This document shows positions 1 through 8,514 of a stretch of DNA of 64,000 nucleotides, piece after piece. The number at the start of each line of letters is the position of its first letter. Positions within the stretch are counted from its first letter, which is position 1. Origin of the DNA: Rhizobiaceae bacterium. Lineage in GTDB: Bacteria; Pseudomonadota; Alphaproteobacteria; Rhizobiales; Rhizobiaceae. A model generated the notes under the pieces. It was not told the origin of the DNA. It did not search any database and saw only the letters and a list, made by a program, of their open reading frames with translations. The position numbers and the translations under genes were made by a program. Location: NCBI GenBank assembly GCA_025698895.1, contig JAILWO010000003.1, positions 434,001 to 498,000 of the forward strand. Direction: 5' to 3'.

Positions 1-538
1 TGTCCGCGATCGCCTGCATGGTTTGCGGCGTCACGTCGGACCAGGCGTCGGTGCCGGCTCCGCTGCGCGTGGTCTCCTGTCCGAAGATCCGGTGAAGTCG
101 ATTGCCGAGGGGGTCGAGCACGTCCCACACGTAATAGACGATCGTGCCGTCCGGTTCGCGGCTGGCCGAGAAATATCCCTTCATGACATAGCCGATGCCC
201 GACGCACCCTCGCCGCGGAAGTCGATACGCTTCTCGCGGCCACGCGATTCAAGCCGTTCCGACAAAGGGGTCGCCGCTTCCAGCGTCGCGCCGACGGCTG
301 GCGCGAGCTGCACGCGCGCCATCGCGTTGGCGGCAGCCGTGCCCGATCCGCCATCCCCCTGCGGGGCGATCGCCACTTCGATATTGCCCGAGGGCAAGGT
401 CGCGGTCTCTGTGCCCACGATGGTCGTGGGCGGCGCGGAGCGGGCGCCTTCCGGATCCAGCGTCTCGGACGTGTTGCAGCCTGAAAGAAGCATCGCCGCC
501 GCGACGATCGACAGTCCGGCCAGCGGCGTCGGTTTCAT
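1..538 (-). CDS. Putative lipoprotein, 3' end beyond the window
   Basis: The reading frame opens at an ATG at 538 and is still open at base 1, so at least 179 residues are present and the C-terminus is missing. The N-terminus is a type II signal sequence: MKPTPLAGLSIVAAAM followed by a lipobox LLSGC, so Cys21 or so should be lipidated. The following 60 residues are Pro/Ala/Thr/Gly-rich and likely an exported spacer; the rest (around FSASREPDGTIVYYVWDVLD) looks like a compact beta-rich domain that I cannot name. It is the last visible gene of the minus-strand run that starts with lgt, the enzyme that would lipidate it, with a 113-base gap after the M24 gene. An AAAGGA stands 8 bases before the start. 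Function unknown. Confidence 0.75.
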   Translation of the reverse strand, partial: MKPTPLAGLSIVAAAMLLSGCNTSETLDPEGARSAPPTTIVGTETATLPSGNIEVAIAPQGDGGSGTAAANAMARVQLAPAVGATLEAATPLSERLESRGREKRIDFRGEGASGIGYVMKGYFSASREPDGTIVYYVWDVLDPLGNRLHRIFGQETTRSGAGTDAWSDVTPQTMQAIAD

Positions 539-651
539 CCTCCACATCCTTTCCCGAACGCCGGTCCGGCTTTCCCGGTCCGGCGAAAAGCATGTCCCCT
601 CAGACGGCGCTTCGCCACTGACGCAATCGGCGCGGTCCAGAAACTATGAAA

Positions 652-1803
652 TCAGCGAACGATCAAGTCGAGATCGTGACGCGACAATGCCTTCGGCTGG
701 GTGGATGTGGTCAGATAGGTGCGCCCCAGCGTCATTGCGGTATCGGTGTCGGAGTCCATGATGATCATGTGAGCGAACAGGGTCATGTCGGGCGCGATCT
801 GTTCGGGATTGCCCGAATAGAACATCGGCATGTCCATCCAGGACGGCGTGAAGCGCGCTCCCAGGGAATAGCCGCAGGCGTTGAGCCTGTGGCGGGTCAG
901 GCCGTGCTCCTCCATCACCCTGGCATGCGCGTCGAACACGTCACCGAACGTGTTGCCGGGGATCATGGCCTGTTCCACGGCCATCAGCGCGGCATGGGCG
1001 GCCTCGTAGAGTTCCTGGTGGCGTTTGGTAGCCTTGCCGACCAGCACGGTGCGCATCATGGCGGCGTGATAGTGATGATAGACGCCGGCCCATTCCAGCG
1101 TGAGCTGGTCGTTCTTGGTGAGCTTGCGGCGTCCGGACTTGTAGCGGCACAGAAGCGCGTCGGTCCCCGAGCCGATGATGAACTCGTTGGCGGGATAGTC
1201 GCCGCCGCCGGCGAAGATCGCGCCCTGCATGGCGGCCAGGATCGCGGCCTCGTCGCCGCCCTGCTTGATCAGCGGAAGCGCGGCGTCGAACGCGTCGTCG
1301 GCGAGCGCGGCCGCGCGCTCCACCTTCTTGATCTCCGCCGGGCTCTTCAGCAACCGCAGGCGTGATACGATGCCGGACGCATCCGAGATCTTGCCGAATG
1401 TCTGCAATTGCTCGTCGACCCTGCGGCCGTTGAAGGCGGTCAGGCCATGCGTGTCGTATTCCACGCCGATCTGACAGCCAAGCAGGTCCATGTCGTTGAG
1501 AAGGTTGCGCAGTTCCACGGCCGGGTTGACGCCGTCGCGGTCGGTCCACACGACGATGTTCTCGATCGTCGAGGTGTGGCGCGCCTGGCGCAGGTCGGCC
1601 GAGCGCGTCATCAGGGTCATCTGGCCGTCAGCCCCCAGGATGAGGCACTGGAAGAAGCAGAAGCCGAATGTGTCATAGCCCGTCAACCAGTACATGCTCT
1701 CCTGCGCGAACAGCAGAAGCGCGTCGAGCTTGCGCTCCGCCATCTCGATGACGAGACGGTCCTTGCGCGCGTCGAACTCGTTTCGGTCGAAATGAAGCGC
1801 CAT
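652..1803 (-). CDS. M24-fold (creatinase/prolidase-like) hydrolase without metal ligands
   Basis: About 383 residues with the two-domain layout of the M24 'pita-bread' family: an N-terminal creatinase-type domain (1-150) and a C-terminal catalytic fold. It resembles proteins annotated as Xaa-Pro peptidases, but the usual metal ligands are not there. The first Asp aligns with Glu237 (LTLEWAG), the second Asp of the DxxRT motif with Ala248 (AAMMRT), and the GHGIG His region reads GYSLG. Non-metal members such as creatinase and ectoine hydrolase (DoeA/EutD) use this fold for C-N bond hydrolysis, so an amidinohydrolase or ring-opening role is more likely than a dipeptidase role; that is inference. 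The ATG at 1803 overlaps the pgeF stop as TGATG; a GTG at 1806 is an alternative. Translationally coupled to pgeF. Confidence 0.8.
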   Translation of the reverse strand: MALHFDRNEFDARKDRLVIEMAERKLDALLLFAQESMYWLTGYDTFGFCFFQCLILGADGQMTLMTRSADLRQARHTSTIENIVVWTDRDGVNPAVELRNLLNDMDLLGCQIGVEYDTHGLTAFNGRRVDEQLQTFGKISDASGIVSRLRLLKSPAEIKKVERAAALADDAFDAALPLIKQGGDEAAILAAMQGAIFAGGGDYPANEFIIGSGTDALLCRYKSGRRKLTKNDQLTLEWAGVYHHYHAAMMRTVLVGKATKRHQELYEAAHAALMAVEQAMIPGNTFGDVFDAHARVMEEHGLTRHRLNACGYSLGARFTPSWMDMPMFYSGNPEQIAPDMTLFAHMIIMDSDTDTAMTLGRTYLTTSTQPKALSRHDLDLIVR

Positions 1804-2597
1804 CACATCGCCTCCAGCATGATGGCCGAAATCTGCCGGCCATAGTCGGGTTCGTTCAGATGGGTGGTGCGGCGATAGGAGAAGAACAGATCCTCCTCCT
1901 TGTACGTGCAGCGGCCGAGTTGCTCGGCCTGCACGCCCGCGCGCCGCAACCGTTCGATCGTATAGCCGGGCAGATCGAACATGGCGTGGCCCTCGCGGGC
2001 CGAAGGGCTGAACCAGCGCTGGTTCTCCTCGTCGGCCTCAAGCCAGCGCCTCACGAATTCCGGACCGACCTCGTAGCTTTCGCCGCGGATCGAGGGGCCT
2101 AGCGCCGCCACGATGCGTTCGCGTTTCGCGCCGAGCCCTTCCATCGCCTCGATGGTGGCTTCCAGGACGCCTGTCAGGGCGCCTTTCCAGCCGGCATGGG
2201 CGGCTCCGACCACGCGGGCCTCGCCGTCGGCAAACAGGATAGGGCCGCAATCGGCCGTGCCCACGCCGATCGCCACGCCCGGCGTCGCCGTCACGATTCC
2301 ATCGGCCTTGACGCGCTCGCCCGGAAACGGTCCGTCGACGACCACCGCTTCGGCGGAATGTATTTGGTAGGGCGTGACAAGCATCGACTCGTCGACACCC
2401 ATCGCCATGGCGACCCGACGCCGGTTTTCCGAAACGAGGGCTGGATCGTCCTTGGAGCCGATGCCCGTATTCAGGCTGGCATAGATGCCCCGGGATACCC
2501 CGCCGTGGCGCGTGAAGAAGCCATGACGTACGCCGTTTTTCAGCGCACGATCAATGAGTTGCGACCGGAGAGGTTCCGGCTTGGCGCTTTGCAGCAT
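1803..2597 (-). CDS. pgeF: Peptidoglycan editing factor PgeF (YfiH/laccase-domain family)
   Basis: 264 residues, the usual length of the YfiH/DUF152 family. Family marks are visible: HGG at 31-33, His80 in YQIHSAE, TADC at 114-117 and AHAGWKG at 133-139; His80, Cys117 and His134 form the zinc site. In E. coli the protein removes wrongly incorporated serine-containing muropeptide precursors; older names are polyphenol oxidase or laccase-domain protein. It sits between a MidA-type methyltransferase (57-base gap) and the M24 gene (overlap), in an operon led by lgt, which agrees with an envelope role. The ATG at 2597 gives MLQSAKPEPL. Confidence 0.92.
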   Translation of the reverse strand: MLQSAKPEPLRSQLIDRALKNGVRHGFFTRHGGVSRGIYASLNTGIGSKDDPALVSENRRRVAMAMGVDESMLVTPYQIHSAEAVVVDGPFPGERVKADGIVTATPGVAIGVGTADCGPILFADGEARVVGAAHAGWKGALTGVLEATIEAMEGLGAKRERIVAALGPSIRGESYEVGPEFVRRWLEADEENQRWFSPSAREGHAMFDLPGYTIERLRRAGVQAEQLGRCTYKEEDLFFSYRRTTHLNEPDYGRQISAIMLEAM

Positions 2598-2654
2598 GCT
2601 GTTAGGGGCGTCCCTGCTTCGGCGCGCGGAGAGTGGGGCAGGGGGCGAGGCAAG

Positions 2655-3737
2655 TCAATCCGATGGAGCGAACGGCGCAAGCTCCCGACCGGAGGGCAGA
2701 ACGGCCATCGCCTTGAACAGGGTACCCATCTGGTCCGGACCTGCCAGGCGCTCCACGGCACCCCGTATGTCCTCCCTTATTGTTTCGTCAGCCCTTGCCC
2801 CAAGGCTGCCTGCGCGTTCCAGCAGGCCCATGCCGAGCAGGAAATGCCCCTGCGTCATCATCTGGGCCGTCAATCCGCCTGCGCGTGCCGCGGCCGCGAG
2901 CGAAGCGAAGTCCACATGGCTGGTGAGATCGGCTTCGCCGGGATGAGCGAAGACGGCGTCATGGGCGTGACGGCGAACGGCTTGCAGCGTGTCGCCGAAG
3001 CCCGGCTCGATGTGGCCGTAGTCGAAGAAGAGGCCGGCGCCGCCGTGAAGAGATATGTGGCTGGCGATTTCCGCCATCAGCGCTTCGCGGGCCGGAGCGC
3101 TTTCCCATACCGAGCCCTTCGCCGCCGAGCGGGCATGGGCCGGCATGAACCGGTCCGGGATGGTTTGCGACCCTGCCACGAAGCGAAGCTCCCCCTCGGC
3201 CACGTCCACCATTCGTTCGCGCCAGCCTTCGGGCGTCCGCACGAATTGGCGGACGGGCAGTGCATCGAATATCTCGTTGCCGACGAGCAGCAATGGCTGT
3301 TTGGCCAGTTGGTCGACGCGCTCGAGCCAGGCGATGCGGTCGATATGCGCCAGCCGCTCCTGCTGGATCGTTCTCAGCCGCGGGCTCGCCTCGATCAGCG
3401 TGAGATGCGCGGCGTTGAGGAAATCGGGCGCGACCTTGGCCAATGTCCGCGTGATGTCGGCTGCGAGCGTCCCGCGGCCCGGGCCGATCTCGGCCAGCGT
3501 AACGGGCCGGGGTTGCCCGATCGCCTGCCACGCTTCGGCCAGCCAGACCGCGACGATCTCGCCGAACATCTGGCTGATTTCCGGCGCCGTGACGAAATCT
3601 CCGCTCCTGCCGAAGGGTTCACGCGTCGTGTAGTACCCATCCTGTGAATCGAACAGGCAGATCGCCATGTAGCGGTCGACGCCGATCGGGCCCTCTGCCT
3701 CGATCAGCTGCACGATCCGTTGTTTCAGCCGGGTCAC
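2655..3737 (-). CDS. MidA/NDUFAF7-family SAM-dependent methyltransferase
   Basis: 360 residues. The family signature [10 protein letters not shown] lies at 46-55 and the SAM-binding glycine motif EIGPGRGT at 83-90. The bacterial proteins are relatives of mitochondrial NDUFAF7, which methylates an arginine of the complex I subunit NDUFS2; the bacterial substrate is not settled. I chose the GTG at 3737, which overlaps the lgt stop codon by four bases (GTGA) and gives [10 protein letters not shown]; a longer frame running upstream to 4094 is only the antisense-like shadow inside lgt. Typical Hyphomicrobiales order lgt - this gene - pgeF. Confidence 0.88.
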   Translation of the reverse strand: MTRLKQRIVQLIEAEGPIGVDRYMAICLFDSQDGYYTTREPFGRSGDFVTAPEISQMFGEIVAVWLAEAWQAIGQPRPVTLAEIGPGRGTLAADITRTLAKVAPDFLNAAHLTLIEASPRLRTIQQERLAHIDRIAWLERVDQLAKQPLLLVGNEIFDALPVRQFVRTPEGWRERMVDVAEGELRFVAGSQTIPDRFMPAHARSAAKGSVWESAPAREALMAEIASHISLHGGAGLFFDYGHIEPGFGDTLQAVRRHAHDAVFAHPGEADLTSHVDFASLAAAARAGGLTAQMMTQGHFLLGMGLLERAGSLGARADETIREDIRGAVERLAGPDQMGTLFKAMAVLPSGRELAPFAPSD

Positions 3738-4582
3738 GGAAGGGCGGGCTGCGTGTAGGGTTTCGCCCGCGCCATCGCCCAGATGCCCACCGCCACCATG
3801 GGCAGCGAAAGCACCATGCCCATGGTCAGCCATCCGCCGGCCAGGTAGCCGATATGGGCGTCCGGCTCGCGGAAGAATTCCGCGACGATGCGGGAAAGCC
3901 CATAGCCGGCTACGAACGCGCCCCCCACGAAGCCTGGGGTTTTCAGTTTCAGAGCCCGGTGCGTCAGCAGGCGCAGAACCACGAACAGCACCAGGCCTTC
4001 CAGCAGCGCCTCGTAGAGCTGGCTCGGATGGCGCGATTCTGGTCCGCCGTTCGGGAAGACAAACGCCCAGGGCACGTCGGTCGGCCGGCCCCACAGTTCG
4101 GAATTGATGAAGTTCGCGACCCGCACGAGGCCCAGCCCCACCGGAACGCTGGCGGCGACGACGTCGATCAGGCTCCAGCCATGGATGCCGCGTCGTCTGG
4201 CGAACAGCACCATCGCCAGGAAGACGCCGAGCAGCCCGCCGTGGAACGACATGCCGCCCTGCCAGATCGCCACCATGTCGAAGGGGTTTTCGATGTAGCG
4301 CGCGAGGTCATAGAACAGGATGTAACCGATCCTGCCCCCTGCCACGACACCGACCGCCGCCCAGACCACGAAGTCGTCGACATCCAGTGGCCGCATGGGC
4401 AGCTTGCCTTCCGTCCACAATGCCTGGTTGGTGACCAGCCGGCGCACATACCACCAGGCAAACAGGATGCCGATGACATAGCCCAGGCCGTACCAGTGGA
4501 TGGCCAGCGGCCCCAGCCGGACAATGACCGGATCGATGTTCGGGAAGGGCAGGGCGGCCAGTGGCTGCAGGAATTCGGTCAC
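3734..4582 (-). CDS. lgt: Prolipoprotein diacylglyceryl transferase
   Basis: 282 residues, multi-pass inner membrane enzyme that moves diacylglycerol from phosphatidylglycerol to the lipobox cysteine of prelipoproteins. Visible family marks are [11 protein letters not shown] around 109-119 (essential His), the Lgt signature around [15 protein letters not shown] (151-165), and HPSQLYEA at 185-192. The start is a GTG at 4582 ([14 protein letters not shown]); no ATG is available before the first conserved block, and the frame upstream of it has no Lgt-like sequence. First gene of the minus-strand envelope operon and divergent from ubiK. Confidence 0.94.
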   Translation of the reverse strand: MTEFLQPLAALPFPNIDPVIVRLGPLAIHWYGLGYVIGILFAWWYVRRLVTNQALWTEGKLPMRPLDVDDFVVWAAVGVVAGGRIGYILFYDLARYIENPFDMVAIWQGGMSFHGGLLGVFLAMVLFARRRGIHGWSLIDVVAASVPVGLGLVRVANFINSELWGRPTDVPWAFVFPNGGPESRHPSQLYEALLEGLVLFVVLRLLTHRALKLKTPGFVGGAFVAGYGLSRIVAEFFREPDAHIGYLAGGWLTMGMVLSLPMVAVGIWAMARAKPYTQPALP

Positions 4583-4723
4583 GTTTCGGCCCGCGTCGTT
4601 GAAAATGCGCGGACCATGGTCAAGGTGGGCTGCCCGGTCAAGCGAGATTGGCGCCTCGCGTGGTTTCGGCTTGCAACGGACCCTTGAGCCTCCTACCTCG
4701 TTCAGGAACGGGAGAACGGGACC

Positions 4724-5038
4724 ATGACCAACGGACAGAACCGCATTCTCGACGAGTTCGCCAAGTTGATGACGGACATGGCCGGCGCGACCCAGGGCGT
4801 CCGGCGCGAGGTCGAGACGGCATTTCGGGCTCAGGCCGAGCGCATCCTCAATTCGATGGACGTCGTCCAGCGCGAGGAGTTCGAAGCCGTCCGCGAAATG
4901 GCGGCTAATGCGCGCGCCGAGAACGCGAAGCTGGAAAGGCGTATCGCCGAGCTCGAGGTGAGGTTTGGCGCGGGCGGGGCGTCCACCGAGAGCGGGCGGA
5001 CCGCCCGCGCGCCACGGGCTAAAAAAACCTCCGGCTGA
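4724..5038 (+). CDS. ubiK: UbiK/YqiC (BMFP) family accessory factor
   Basis: 104 residues. The N-terminal part ([20 protein letters not shown]) is an amphipathic helix and residues 65-88 form a short coiled coil ([16 protein letters not shown]), the two parts typical of the BMFP/DUF526 family; the tail is basic (RAPRAKK). In gammaproteobacteria UbiK helps aerobic ubiquinone synthesis and also fuses membranes in vitro. Divergently transcribed from lgt across a 141-base gap. A purine-rich GGAACGGGAGAAC stands before the ATG. Confidence 0.88.
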   Translation: MTNGQNRILDEFAKLMTDMAGATQGVRREVETAFRAQAERILNSMDVVQREEFEAVREMAANARAENAKLERRIAELEVRFGAGGASTESGRTARAPRAKKTSG

Positions 5039-5346
5039 TTTTCCACAGCGCCGCACTCGCGAAAAGCGTGGCGCGAGAATCGGTTAGCGGCGTCCGATGA
5101 GAGCGCGATTCCGGCGCTGTCCACATACCATATGCCTGCTTCTGAAAAAGCTTTTGCGCCGCGACTCCCGATCAATAGACTGAATTTGCAGCATGATTCG
5201 GAAGCCGGATCATGACGGGGCAAGGCGATGCGGGGTAATGCACGCGGCTCCAGCCTGCGGAAAGTTGCGTGGTCCATTCTAGTCGCGTTCGCCCCTTGGC
5301 CTCAGGGAGCGTGCGGTGGCGCTCCCCCGGATACAGGAAGCCATTC
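5039..5346. other. Intergenic region between ubiK and the YbjN gene
   Basis: 308 bases without a supported gene. There are two imperfect inverted repeats: CTCGCG...CGCGAG near 5056-5078 just after ubiK, possibly its terminator although no T run follows, and ATTCGG-AAG-CCGGAT near 5195-5210. A TTTTCCACA and a TGTCCACA resemble weak DnaA boxes but are isolated. A TAGACT hexamer near 5176 could be the -10 element for the downstream gene. Confidence 0.4.
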
Positions 5347-5844
5347 ATGATGCTTGTCGAAGAAATCGTGCGCGACGCCCATCCGGTGGACGTGATCGAG
5401 AACGTGGCAAACGCAAATGACTGGGCCTTCGAGCGCACCGGGGACGACGAGATCGCGATCTCGGTTGCCGGCACATGGGCCGACTATCACGTCTCTTTTT
5501 CCTGGATGGAGGATTTCGAGGCGCTTCATCTGGCCTGCGCCTTCGACATCACCGTGCCGGAAAACCGGACGCTGGAGGTGATGCGGCTTCTGTCGCTCAT
5601 CAACGAGCAGATGCTGTTCGGCCATTTCGATCTGTGGGAGCAGGAGGGCGCCATCATGTTCCGCCAGTCGCTGCTGCTGGCGGGTGGGCTGGAGCCTTCC
5701 GCCCAGCAGGTCGAGGTTCTGCTGAACAGCGCGCTTGAGGCCTGCGAATGCTACTTCCAGGCCTTCCAGTTCGTCATCTGGTCGGGCGCCTCCGCGCGGG
5801 ACGCGCTTTCAGGCGTCCTGTTCGAGACTTACGGAACCGCATGA
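5347..5844 (+). CDS. YbjN domain-containing protein
   Basis: 165 residues with the YbjN/type III chaperone-like fold pattern: [29 protein letters not shown], then [17 protein letters not shown] and [17 protein letters not shown]. Proteins of this family are soluble and small; E. coli YbjN affects motility and stress tolerance, but the rhizobial member has no known role. The start is ATGATG at 5347/5350 with a GGAAG seven bases upstream. Its stop overlaps the csaA start by four bases (ATGA), so the two are coupled. Confidence 0.88.
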   Translation: MMLVEEIVRDAHPVDVIENVANANDWAFERTGDDEIAISVAGTWADYHVSFSWMEDFEALHLACAFDITVPENRTLEVMRLLSLINEQMLFGHFDLWEQEGAIMFRQSLLLAGGLEPSAQQVEVLLNSALEACECYFQAFQFVIWSGASARDALSGVLFETYGTA

Positions 5845-6197
5845 CTCCCTTGCCACGCAAGCCCGAGATCGGCTTTGCCGATTTCGAGAAGGTTGACATT
5901 CGCGCCGGCACCATCATGGAAGCCGAGCCGTTTCCGGAAGCGCGTAAGCCGGCGATTAAGCTCCGGATCGATTTCGGTCCGGAGATCGGCATCAAGAAGT
6001 CCTCTGCCCAGATCACCAAATACTACCGGCCCGAGGACCTGATCGGCCGCCAGGTCATGGCGGTCGTCAATTTTCCGCCGCGCCAGATCGGCAAGTTCAT
6101 GTCGGAGGTGCTGACCCTCGGCTTTCCGGATGAGGAAGGCGCCGTCGTTTTGGCGGCGATCGATCGCAAGGTGCCGGACGGCGGCGCGCTGTTCTGA
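5841..6197 (+). CDS. csaA: CsaA-like tRNA-binding domain protein
   Basis: 118 residues, one OB-fold of the EMAP II/tRNA-binding type. The pattern [14 protein letters not shown] near the N-terminus and [29 protein letters not shown] is diagnostic. B. subtilis CsaA is a chaperone associated with SecA; the domain also binds tRNA in other proteins. ATG at 5841 lies inside the stop of the YbjN gene. The gene converges on the histidine kinase gene with only seven bases between the stops. Confidence 0.88.
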   Translation: MTPLPRKPEIGFADFEKVDIRAGTIMEAEPFPEARKPAIKLRIDFGPEIGIKKSSAQITKYYRPEDLIGRQVMAVVNFPPRQIGKFMSEVLTLGFPDEEGAVVLAAIDRKVPDGGALF

Positions 6198-6204
6198 GGT
6201 CCGT

Positions 6205-7617
6205 TCAGGCAGGCACCGTCACGACGGCGCGCAATCCGCCTAGCGGACTTTCCCCGAGCGACACGTCGCCGCCATGGCTGCGCGCGATGTCACGGGCGAT
6301 CGCGAGGCCGAGACCGGTGCCGCCTTCATCCTGATTGCGGGCGAGATCCAGTCGTACAAAGGGCTTGAACACTTCCTCGCGCATGTCCGGGGGGATGCCC
6401 GGCCCGTCGTCGTCTATGGTGACTGTCAGCATTCCGCCGCGATGTGTGGCCGATACCGCGACCGATCGGGCATAGCGGAACGCATTGCCGATCATATTGC
6501 CCAGCAGTCGCGAGAACGCGTTCGGCCGCACCTGAACCTCCGCCTCGCCTTCGAGTTGGGTTGTCAGGTTGCGCCTGCGCAAGCGTGCCTCTTCCTTCAT
6601 TCGATCGAAATAGGCCGCGAGGTCGAACCGGCCGGTGTCTTCGAGCGACTCGGCGCGCGCGAAGGCCAGATAGTCCTCCAGCATGGACTGCATGTCGGCG
6701 ATGTCCTGGTTGAGCGCCTCCGCCTCCTTTGGTGGCAGCGCAATCGCCAGTTGCAGCTTGAAGCGGGTGAGGATCGTGCGCAGGTCGTGGCTGACCCCGG
6801 TCAGCATGGCCGTTCGCTGCTCGATCTGGCGCTCGATGCGTTCGCGCATCTGGATGAAGGCCGTGCCCGCGCGCCGCACTTCCTCGGCGCCTCGGGGCCG
6901 GAAACCTTCCGGCATCGGCTGGCCCTTGCCGAAGCTCTCAGCCGCCTCGGCCAGACGCAGGATCGGCCGGATCTGATTGCGCAGGAAGGGGATCGCGATC
7001 ATCAACAGCACGATCGAGGTGCCCACCATCCATATCAGAAAGATATGGGTGTTGGACGCATAGGCCTGGCTGCGGCGCGCAAACACGCGCAGCACCTTGT
7101 CCTGCAGGCGGATGCGGATCTCGATGATCTTGGAATTGCCGACGGTGTCGACCCAGAACGGCCGGTTGATCTGTCGTGTGATCTCCGAACTGAGCGTCTG
7201 GTCGAGCAGCGAGAAGAACGGTTTCGGGCCTGGCGCGGGCAGGGGATCGGGCGGGAGGATATCGATCTTCAGCGCCATGCGCTCCTGTGCGATGCGAATG
7301 ACGTTCTGGTAGCCTTCGTCCTCGGGCCAGGTTTCGACCATGTCGATGATGGCGGCGATGTCGCGCGTCACGGCCTCGGACAGCCGTTGGGTCACTGTCT
7401 GCCAGTGTCGCTCCATGAAGACGAAGGCGATCACCGACTGGAGCAGGATCACCGGCGCGATGACGATGATCAGCGAGCGGGCATAGAGCCTTTTTGGCAT
7501 GAAATGCGAGACTGTGCGCCAGAATTGGCGCCAGCCGCTGCGAGCGGCGCCGAGAAGGCGCGCACGCTGTTCGCTCCTGGCCTTGTCGCGTGATGCTGGA
7601 ATATCGGTGCTCGCCAT
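6205..7617 (-). CDS. EnvZ-like sensor histidine kinase
   Basis: 470 residues from the ATG at 7617 (MASTDIPASRD). Order: cytosolic N-terminus, TM1 (YARSLIIVIAPVILLQSVI), a periplasmic sensor loop of about 110 residues, TM2 (IFLIWMVGTSIVLLMIAI), HAMP, then DHp with phospho-His in GVSHDLRTILTR, N box NMIGNAFRYA, G1 DDDGPGIPPD and G2 GGTGLGLAIA. The usual Pro after HDLRT is Ile. No response regulator is adjacent; the nearest OmpR-type gene is at 12120-12830 on the same strand, across the trehalose operon, and is a likely partner (inference). Upstream in-frame starts exist (MARMQAASRARH) but no start has a clear ribosome binding site. Confidence 0.87.
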   Translation of the reverse strand: MASTDIPASRDKARSEQRARLLGAARSGWRQFWRTVSHFMPKRLYARSLIIVIAPVILLQSVIAFVFMERHWQTVTQRLSEAVTRDIAAIIDMVETWPEDEGYQNVIRIAQERMALKIDILPPDPLPAPGPKPFFSLLDQTLSSEITRQINRPFWVDTVGNSKIIEIRIRLQDKVLRVFARRSQAYASNTHIFLIWMVGTSIVLLMIAIPFLRNQIRPILRLAEAAESFGKGQPMPEGFRPRGAEEVRRAGTAFIQMRERIERQIEQRTAMLTGVSHDLRTILTRFKLQLAIALPPKEAEALNQDIADMQSMLEDYLAFARAESLEDTGRFDLAAYFDRMKEEARLRRRNLTTQLEGEAEVQVRPNAFSRLLGNMIGNAFRYARSVAVSATHRGGMLTVTIDDDGPGIPPDMREEVFKPFVRLDLARNQDEGGTGLGLAIARDIARSHGGDVSLGESPLGGLRAVVTVPA

Positions 7618-7743
7618 ATGTCTCGCTCGGGATGCAGCCTGCATCCGCGCCATTGAATGTAGATCAGCCCGCCGCGATCGCAAAACGGGATCACGGACCA
7701 ACGGAGACTTGCTCTTGGCGGCACCATCCCTACTCTTGGCGCG

Positions 7744-8514
7744 ATGGACATGGAACTGCTGAAAGATCAGGGCGAGGCCGGACGAGGTGACCTGCCGGCT
7801 TCGGCCGCCGGACTCGCGCTTTTTCTCGATATCGACGGAACCTTGGTCGACATTGCGCCGACGCCCGACGCGGTGGCGGTCGAGCCTGGCCTGGCCGAAT
7901 CGCTCGGCCGTCTCGCCAGCCGGCTGGATGGTGCGGTCGCGCTGGTGACCGGCCGTCCGATCGAGGCCGTCGATGCATTGTTCGACGGTCTGCGCCTGCC
8001 GGTCTCGGGCCTGCACGGTGCTGAATGGCGGGACACGAGGGGTGACGTGTCCCGACCCGAACCGACCGACGCGTTCCTGCGTTCAAGAGAAAGGCTGCGC
8101 CGCGCCGTCGCCGGCTGGGAGGGGGTCGTTTTCGAGGACAAGGGTGTTGCCTTCGCGGCGCACTGGCGGCTTGCGCCGCTCCACGAGAAGGAGATCAGGG
8201 AATTGATGAGGGATATAGCCGCCAAGGTCGGTGAGGGGTGGACGCTGCAGGCTGGCAAATGCGTTCTGGAGCTTCGTCCGAAAGGGCGCGACAAGGGCGA
8301 CGCGTTGACCGGCTTCATGGCCGCGAAGCCCTTTGCCGGACGGCGTCCCCTGGCGATCGGAGACGATGTCACCGACGAGGCGATGTTCGCCGCGGCCAAT
8401 GCGATGGGCGGATTGTCGGTCAGAGTCGGAGACAACGGGCGGCCGACCGTCGCGTCCGGCAGCGTCGCCTCGCCGGCCGTTCTGCGGCGCTGGATCACAG
8501 GGGTCGCGGCGTGA
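7744..8514 (+). CDS. otsB: Trehalose-6-phosphate phosphatase
   Basis: 256 residues of the HAD superfamily. Motif I is FLDIDGTLVDIAP (27-39), motif II sits in ALVTGRPIEAVD, and motif III/IV GDDVTDEAMF near the C-terminus. It dephosphorylates trehalose-6-phosphate to trehalose. First gene of the plus-strand run otsB - GH15 - otsA; its TGA overlaps the GTG of the GH15 gene by four bases. Start may be 7744 or the second Met at 7750; no strong ribosome binding site is seen. Trehalose made here would serve osmotic and desiccation tolerance. Confidence 0.92.
   Translation: MDMELLKDQGEAGRGDLPASAAGLALFLDIDGTLVDIAPTPDAVAVEPGLAESLGRLASRLDGAVALVTGRPIEAVDALFDGLRLPVSGLHGAEWRDTRGDVSRPEPTDAFLRSRERLRRAVAGWEGVVFEDKGVAFAAHWRLAPLHEKEIRELMRDIAAKVGEGWTLQAGKCVLELRPKGRDKGDALTGFMAAKPFAGRRPLAIGDDVTDEAMFAAANAMGGLSVRVGDNGRPTVASGSVASPAVLRRWITGVAA

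Noticed and set aside
5039-5133. Two DnaA-box-like sequences near 5040 and 5118, and a third near 16300
   Set aside because: Only one fits the consensus well and there is no cluster, AT-rich element or origin gene near by.
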